The notes beneath the pieces are model-generated. The model did no database searches, was not told the DNA's origin, and was given only the letters and a program-made list of their open reading frames with translations. The position numbers were made by a program, and so were the translations under genes. Source: Funneliformis mosseae (taxonomy: Eukaryota; Glomeromycota; Glomeromycetes; Glomerales; Glomeraceae). Taken from it: a DNA stretch of 13,731 nt. The DNA lies in assembly GCA_910592005.1 (NCBI GenBank), contig CAJVPP010002722.1, forward strand, positions 1-13,731, in the 5' to 3' direction. Below, one piece after another: positions 9,514-13,731 of this stretch; positions within the stretch are counted from its first letter, which is position 1, and each line of letters begins with the position of its first letter.

Positions 9514-10064
9514 CCTAAATAAATAATTATCAAATCTCTCTTAATAACATAATAAAAAAAGGCAAATCACGGAATTTAATATATCAAATCTCTAAGTGGT
9601 ATTTTTAATTTATTTAGCGGCACTGGGTCTGTGCGACCACAGTATTTTATTGATCTAGTTGCTCACGATTGGCGGAGTTTCAAACTAGTAAAGTGGTTCT
9701 CAAAACTCAATTTTTACGATTTCCAATAAAAAGAAAATCATTTAGCCAGAATTAAAACTGCCTGAATACTTAGAAAATTCGTGATAAGCGAATCAGTCAT
9801 TTGAAAATAACGGAATCGACTCTGCTTACTCTTACAGCCGTTGACTTCGGTTGTTAAAATTAAATTTTGACTTTATTACGTGACAAATTTCAATATATCA
9901 AACATCCAGCAGGTCTTCGATCGATATTTAAAAGTTCCTGCCGGATATTAAAGTTCATTTAGATGCGGATTTTAATACCTTTTTGAAAAATTATATATTG
10001 CTCAAATTTTATTTATTGAAAAAAAAAAATTTCAATTTTTTTTTTTTCGTTTTAATTTATTTAA
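9514..10064. other. Intergenic sequence without a supported gene
   Basis: Composition is somewhat less AT-rich around 9615-9680 and 9800-9960 than the surroundings, which suggests an interspersed repeat fragment. CCAGCAGGTCTT near 9905 and CCTGCCGGATATTAAAG near 9937 form a loose inverted pair. Near 10020-10048 an A run and a T run face each other and could form a hairpin. No open reading frame of note was seen on either strand. Confidence 0.4.
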
Positions 10065-10111
10065 GACGAATCTAGAAATGTAGAAAAGAAACTTCTGTTC
10101 AGTACTATTAT
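10065..10111 (+). pseudogene. Relic of permease exon 5 (third permease copy)
   Basis: GACGAA at 10065 followed by GTAGAAAAGAAACTTCT at 10080-10096 matches exon 5 of permease gene 2 (12007-12040) with a 17-base identical run. It translates as DESRNVEKKLLFS against DEFKKVEKKLLFS in gene 2, then hits a stop. The T-rich sequence before it resembles the end of gene 2 intron 4. No other exon of this copy could be found nearby. It is either a decayed third tandem permease or a fragment moved from gene 2. Confidence 0.65.
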
Positions 10112-10890
10112 TTAATCCTTGCCATTAATTTTAAAATTTTTACAAATATGTAAATCTTTCATAAATTTATTTTTATTGTAATTCAAGAATACGAAAATTT
10201 CTTTTAGTCATTTTTAGTTATGTATTTTTTCTAATTAATTGTACTTTCTGTAAATTAATTAATTTCCTTGCAATTTATTCATAGCTTTTGATCACATGCT
10301 TTGCAGTTATTACAAATTACATGTCGATTTTACACTAATATTTTGAACCGTACGTCCAATCCCAATTAATAATTTGGTATTATTAATTACGCCTACGAAA
10401 AATAAATTGAAAATAACGGAGCAAATAAAAAGTGCAATAGGAAGATGAATCTATGAGAAGAGAAGAAATTAGAAGGGCCAAAAAAAAAAAAAAATGAATG
10501 CATCTTTATACATGCATATATCGTATGTATTGTATATACACTTAAAATTTCAACGGTTCCAAGTTCGGTTAAAAGTCGGTTAATCGGGGCTAATTAAGAC
10601 TTATTTTAACCGGTGGCTAACAATTTAATCGGTTCTCATCATTATTTCCACAAAAAAAAAAAAAAAAAATTTCATTGTGAACCCTTTCTTAGCATCATAT
10701 TTAATGAGTCCGTTTTTATGAATGTGTAATTTATATTAAATTAAAACAATTTTTTTTGGTGATACGCTCGCGGAATTCCCCGAAATTACACAAATTGAGA
10801 AATAAATCAAAGATTTAACCTTTTTTAAAAATCATTTATCGATAGAAGATTATTTCCTAACACGTATTAAAATAATCAAAATCTTAACAA
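10112..10890. other. AT-rich intergenic stretch upstream of permease gene 2
   Basis: No gene is supported. Between about 10553 and 10635 the tetra- to hexamer (T/C)CGGTT(AA) recurs five times in direct or inverted sense (for example at 10576 TCGGTTAATCGG, 10609 ACCGGT), a pattern that may be a degraded repeat. Long A runs occur at 10480-10495 and 10652-10669. Confidence 0.4.
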
Positions 10891-10898
10891 TATATAAA
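10891..10898 (+). promoter_or_regulatory. Candidate TATA element of permease gene 2
   Basis: TATATAAA sits about 95 bp upstream of the ATG at 10992, a plausible spacing for a fungal core promoter with a short leader. The same CTATATAAAG-like string is present in the promoter region of gene 1. Confidence 0.45.
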
Positions 10899-10969
10899 GC
10901 TCATGAATTTAACGTATGAATTATTTCGTTGAACCAAATTTCTAAAATAATTAAAAAAAAGCAAAAAAG

Positions 10970-10984
10970 GTAACACGTCGTTAC
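10970..10984. repeat. Short inverted repeat just before the gene 2 start codon
   Basis: GTAAC-ACGTC-GTTAC is a perfect 5 bp inverted repeat with a 5 bp loop, ending 7 bases before the ATG. It could be a protein-binding half-site pair or a small leader hairpin, or chance. Confidence 0.3.
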
Positions 10985-10991
10985 AAAAAAT

Positions 10992-13000
10992 ATGCCTCAA
11001 CCAAAAGTAAAGATTTTAGGCGTTGTTTATGGTATTGGCATGAACATAAACAACATAATTGGGTCAGGAATTGTAACCGTACCAGGAATTATTTGGAATT
11101 CAGTACAATCCCCAACAGTCGTATTAATATTATGGGTTATAGGTGGACTCGTTAGTATGCTAGGATCGTTATCCTACGTTGAACTTGGTGTTAAACATAA
11201 AATAAGTGGAGGAGAAACAAAATATTTGCAAACAGCATTTCCGAATCCAAAATATTGCATTAGTTATCTTTTTAGCTTCATGTGCATTACGTAAGTTTCG
11301 AGCAAATCAGAGTTTGGAATTTAGTTAATTTTCATCTGATTATACAATTTTATTGATTAGCGCAATCAAGCCAGCAATCACAAGTGCGGTTTTACAATCT
11401 GCGGCGCAATATTTTTGGTATACTATTAAAGAGGATCAATATAAATATGAAATTAAATATGAGAAAATTGGATGGACCCTTCCATTTTCTCCATTTTGGT
11501 AGGATAAATATATTTTAACGAATTTAAATAAACGTTTGCAAAATTTTAATATTAAAATTTACTCTACCTTAGGACTATAAAATTAATTGCGATTGCAATT
11601 TTATTTGTTATAACTGCTTATCATATGATTAATAATAGATTGGCTAACATGATAAATCAATCCCTTGCAATTATAAAATTAATTACATATACCATGATTG
11701 CTATAGCCGGTCTTTTTCAATTATCAACGGATACAAGCCGGAATAATTGGCAATACTCAAAGAGTGTAAATACAGATTTTACTGCTTACTCTTCTGCTTT
11801 CTTATTGGTAATTATAGTCGCCTTTTTTTCTCTTGAAAAGATCATATTAGAAAAATATGTTCAAATGTTGTTTTTATTTTTAGGTTATGTTTAGTTATAA
11901 CGGATGGAATACTTTAAATTGTAAGTCATTCAAATTATGTAATTATTTTTTTAATTATTGTAGTAACGAATTATTTTTTTATTTATTTATTTTTTGTAGA
12001 CTCGCTGGACGAATTTAAAAAGGTAGAAAAGAAACTTCTTTTTAGTAATAGTATCAGCGTATTAATTGTTACAGTATTATGTATGTATATTAATTATAAT
12101 TATTAAGTTTTGAATGACCCGAGTTAAAAATTTAACAAATTTTTTCAACTTTAGATTTTTTTGTAAACGTTGCATATATTTCTGTTGTCACCCAAGAATA
12201 CGTATTTAATCATGAAAACGAGAATGAAGTTATAGGCGCAATATTTTTTAATAATTTATTTAATGATCGAAAAAGTATCGTCAGAATATTTACTTTTCTA
12301 ATTGTACTTTCCGTAATTGGTACTGCTGCATCAAATATATGGAGGTAATTTATTTCTCAATATAATTCATGATTCATAATAACTTATCCTGTAAGCTAAA
12401 ATAACTTTATTTTATAATAGCGGCTCAAGAGTTATTGTTGCAGCAGCCGAGTCGGATTATTTTCTTTCTCGATATTCGCGCAAATTGAGCACATTACACG
12501 AAAGTCGCGACACGCCAATCAATGCTTTATTAGCACAATTCATTTGGTGCTCGATGTTTATATTGATGGGTAGTAGTTTTACTATTACGAGCTTTCAATT
12601 TTATTCAAAGTTTTCAATATATAGCGGTTGGATCTTTTACTTTGCTACTGGCATAGGTTTGCTAGTAATTCGAAATAGAGAGAACAAAAAATTACAGAAA
12701 AATAAGATGGATAAAAGTGATAGTGAACTGGATCTAAATCATGACGAAAATAGTGAAACTAGTGAAGTAAACAAATTGTATACAGCTCCATTATCTTTAG
12801 TTTGGCTTTTTGTATTGGTAGGATTATTTATAATCATATCTGCTTTTATTGTTCAAGTCCATTGCTCATCTGATCCACATGACTGTAAAAAAGACAGAAT
12901 TCATAAAATGACACCATTTTTGTTCAGTTATGCATTTCTCTTTGCTGCTCTAACGTTTTGGTACTATTATTGGTGGAAAAGTAAGAAAAATGAAGCTTAA
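10992..13000 (+). CDS. Amino acid permease, APC superfamily, LAT/SLC7 or Mup1-like (gene 2)
   Basis: Close paralogue of the permease at 6566. Hand-spliced exons: 10992-11290, 11361-11498, 11573-11807, 11884-11920, 12000-12080, 12155-12344, 12421-13000, total 1560 bp, 519 residues, frame closed exactly. All six introns are GT..AG and match the first six introns of gene 1 in position and phase; exons 4 (37 bp) and 5 (81 bp) are identical in length. TM1 carries the substrate-site GSG (residues 24-26), exon 4 gives FSYNGWNTLN (residues 227-236), then LDEFKKVEKKLLFSNSISV, and later SGSRVIVAAAE. Two differences stand out. The N-tail before TM1 is only about 8 residues, against about 42 in gene 1. 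The loop after GIGLLV (from residue about 409) is replaced by a Lys/Asp/Glu/Ser-rich stretch of about 45 residues without the RP..HRPFKVWLP motif, and without the intron gene 1 has there. The C-terminus ends in a basic KSKKNEA, and a late loop has CSSDPHDC. Confidence 0.92.
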
Positions 13001-13731
13001 AATAAAGAAGCAGAGGATATATTAGCGCAAACAAATCATTTAAAGGAGTGATGAAATTAGAAGTGGAAAGAAAAAAGGAGGAAGGGTAAAAGTTGATATC
13101 ATTATGTACAGTATATATATATGTAAATATATTAATTATATTATAAGGGTTTGTACCGGTTTAAACCGAATTTAAATAAAACCGGATTCATGCGATTAGT
13201 TTTATTTTATAAATTTTATAAATGCAATATAAACATTAACAAAAAATTATTTCTTTCTGATTTTTAATTAAATTTTTAATTTTTATTAAAGAAAAAATAT
13301 GAAGCTAATTATATGTTTAAAATGTGAGATAAAAATTAGAAAAGTATTAAAATATTGTATACATACAATACAGAAATTCATTAGGATCGCACAAAAAAAA
13401 TGTAAAATATAACCAAATTCGAAAGAATAACTCGTCAAAAAAAATGTACAAATTCATAACTGCACCAAAAAAAATAAAAAATAAAAATAGGTTTATATAT
13501 ATTAACTTAATGTCATTATAATAAATAATTTATTTTAATATAAAGAAAAATTTTTTAAAAACTTTTCTATGATAAATACCAGTGGTACCGGAAATTATTT
13601 GGAAATTTTTAAATGACAATTTCTCAAAAACTAATAATTCGTTTATTATAAAAATTTTTTTTAATTAAAAGTACAATAGTAGAAAAATATAAAAATAAAA
13701 TTTTAATAGTTTATTCTTTCCCCTTGAAGTC
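13001..13731. other. 3' flank of permease gene 2, no gene seen
   Basis: The stretch is AT-rich with a TA dinucleotide run near 13113-13122, a perfect 12 bp palindrome CGGTTTAAACCG at 13157-13168, and an AATAAA at 13175-13180 that could serve as a polyadenylation signal about 175 bp after the stop. No coding frame is supported on either strand. Confidence 0.45.

Noticed and set aside
12665..12800. A seventh intron in permease gene 2
   Set aside because: GTAATT..TTTAG could act as splice sites, but removing the 136 bp shifts the frame to an early stop, while the unspliced reading stays open to a good C-terminus.
1..13731. Bacterial operons, CRISPR arrays, tRNA or rRNA genes
   Set aside because: Spliced genes with many short introns show a eukaryotic genome; no regularly spaced repeats, cloverleaf-like or rRNA-like sequences were seen.

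Overview
The window looks like nuclear DNA of an AT-rich fungus, most probably an arbuscular mycorrhizal fungus of the Rhizophagus/Glomus type. The reasons are the very low GC content, long A/T homopolymers, genes cut by many short (about 55-105 bp) GT..AG introns with GTAAGT/GTATGT-like donors and T-rich acceptors, and a decayed repeat-gene family that I recall as abundant in Rhizophagus predicted proteomes. The organism call is inference; no marker gene is present.

Positions 1-5153 are repeat-derived. Two decayed copies of one large gene family face each other tail to tail: a 5'-incomplete copy on the plus strand (79-1914) and a nearly full-length copy on the minus strand (4939-2457). Both end in a RING-H2-like zinc-binding segment followed by an acidic tail. 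The minus copy lies inside a pair of imperfect inverted repeats (2287-2323 and 5109-5153), so it is probably the gene of a roughly 2.9 kb DNA transposon. Both copies carry several in-frame stops, and where the two copies can be compared the stops come from C-to-T or G-to-A changes.

Positions 5157-6519 hold a direct tandem duplication (period about 680-720 bp, almost identical over most of its length). Each copy contains a TATA-like element, and the second copy ends just upstream of a permease gene.

Positions 6566-8686 and 10992-13000 are two intact paralogous amino acid permease genes (APC superfamily, LAT/SLC7 or Mup1-like) in the same orientation. By hand-splicing, gene 1 has eight exons giving 526 residues and gene 2 has seven exons giving 519 residues; both reading frames close exactly. 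Six introns sit at equivalent positions with the same phase. Gene 1 has one extra intron near its 3' end. Gene 2 has a short N-terminus and a charged loop in place of a short basic-proline loop.

The 2.3 kb between the permeases holds a decayed Tc1/mariner element (8825-9513, minus strand) with one recognisable terminal repeat, and a roughly 47 bp relic that matches exon 5 of the permeases, suggesting a third, lost permease copy. The last 730 bases are AT-rich flank without a gene. The locus is thus a small permease tandem array embedded in, and flanked by, decaying transposons.
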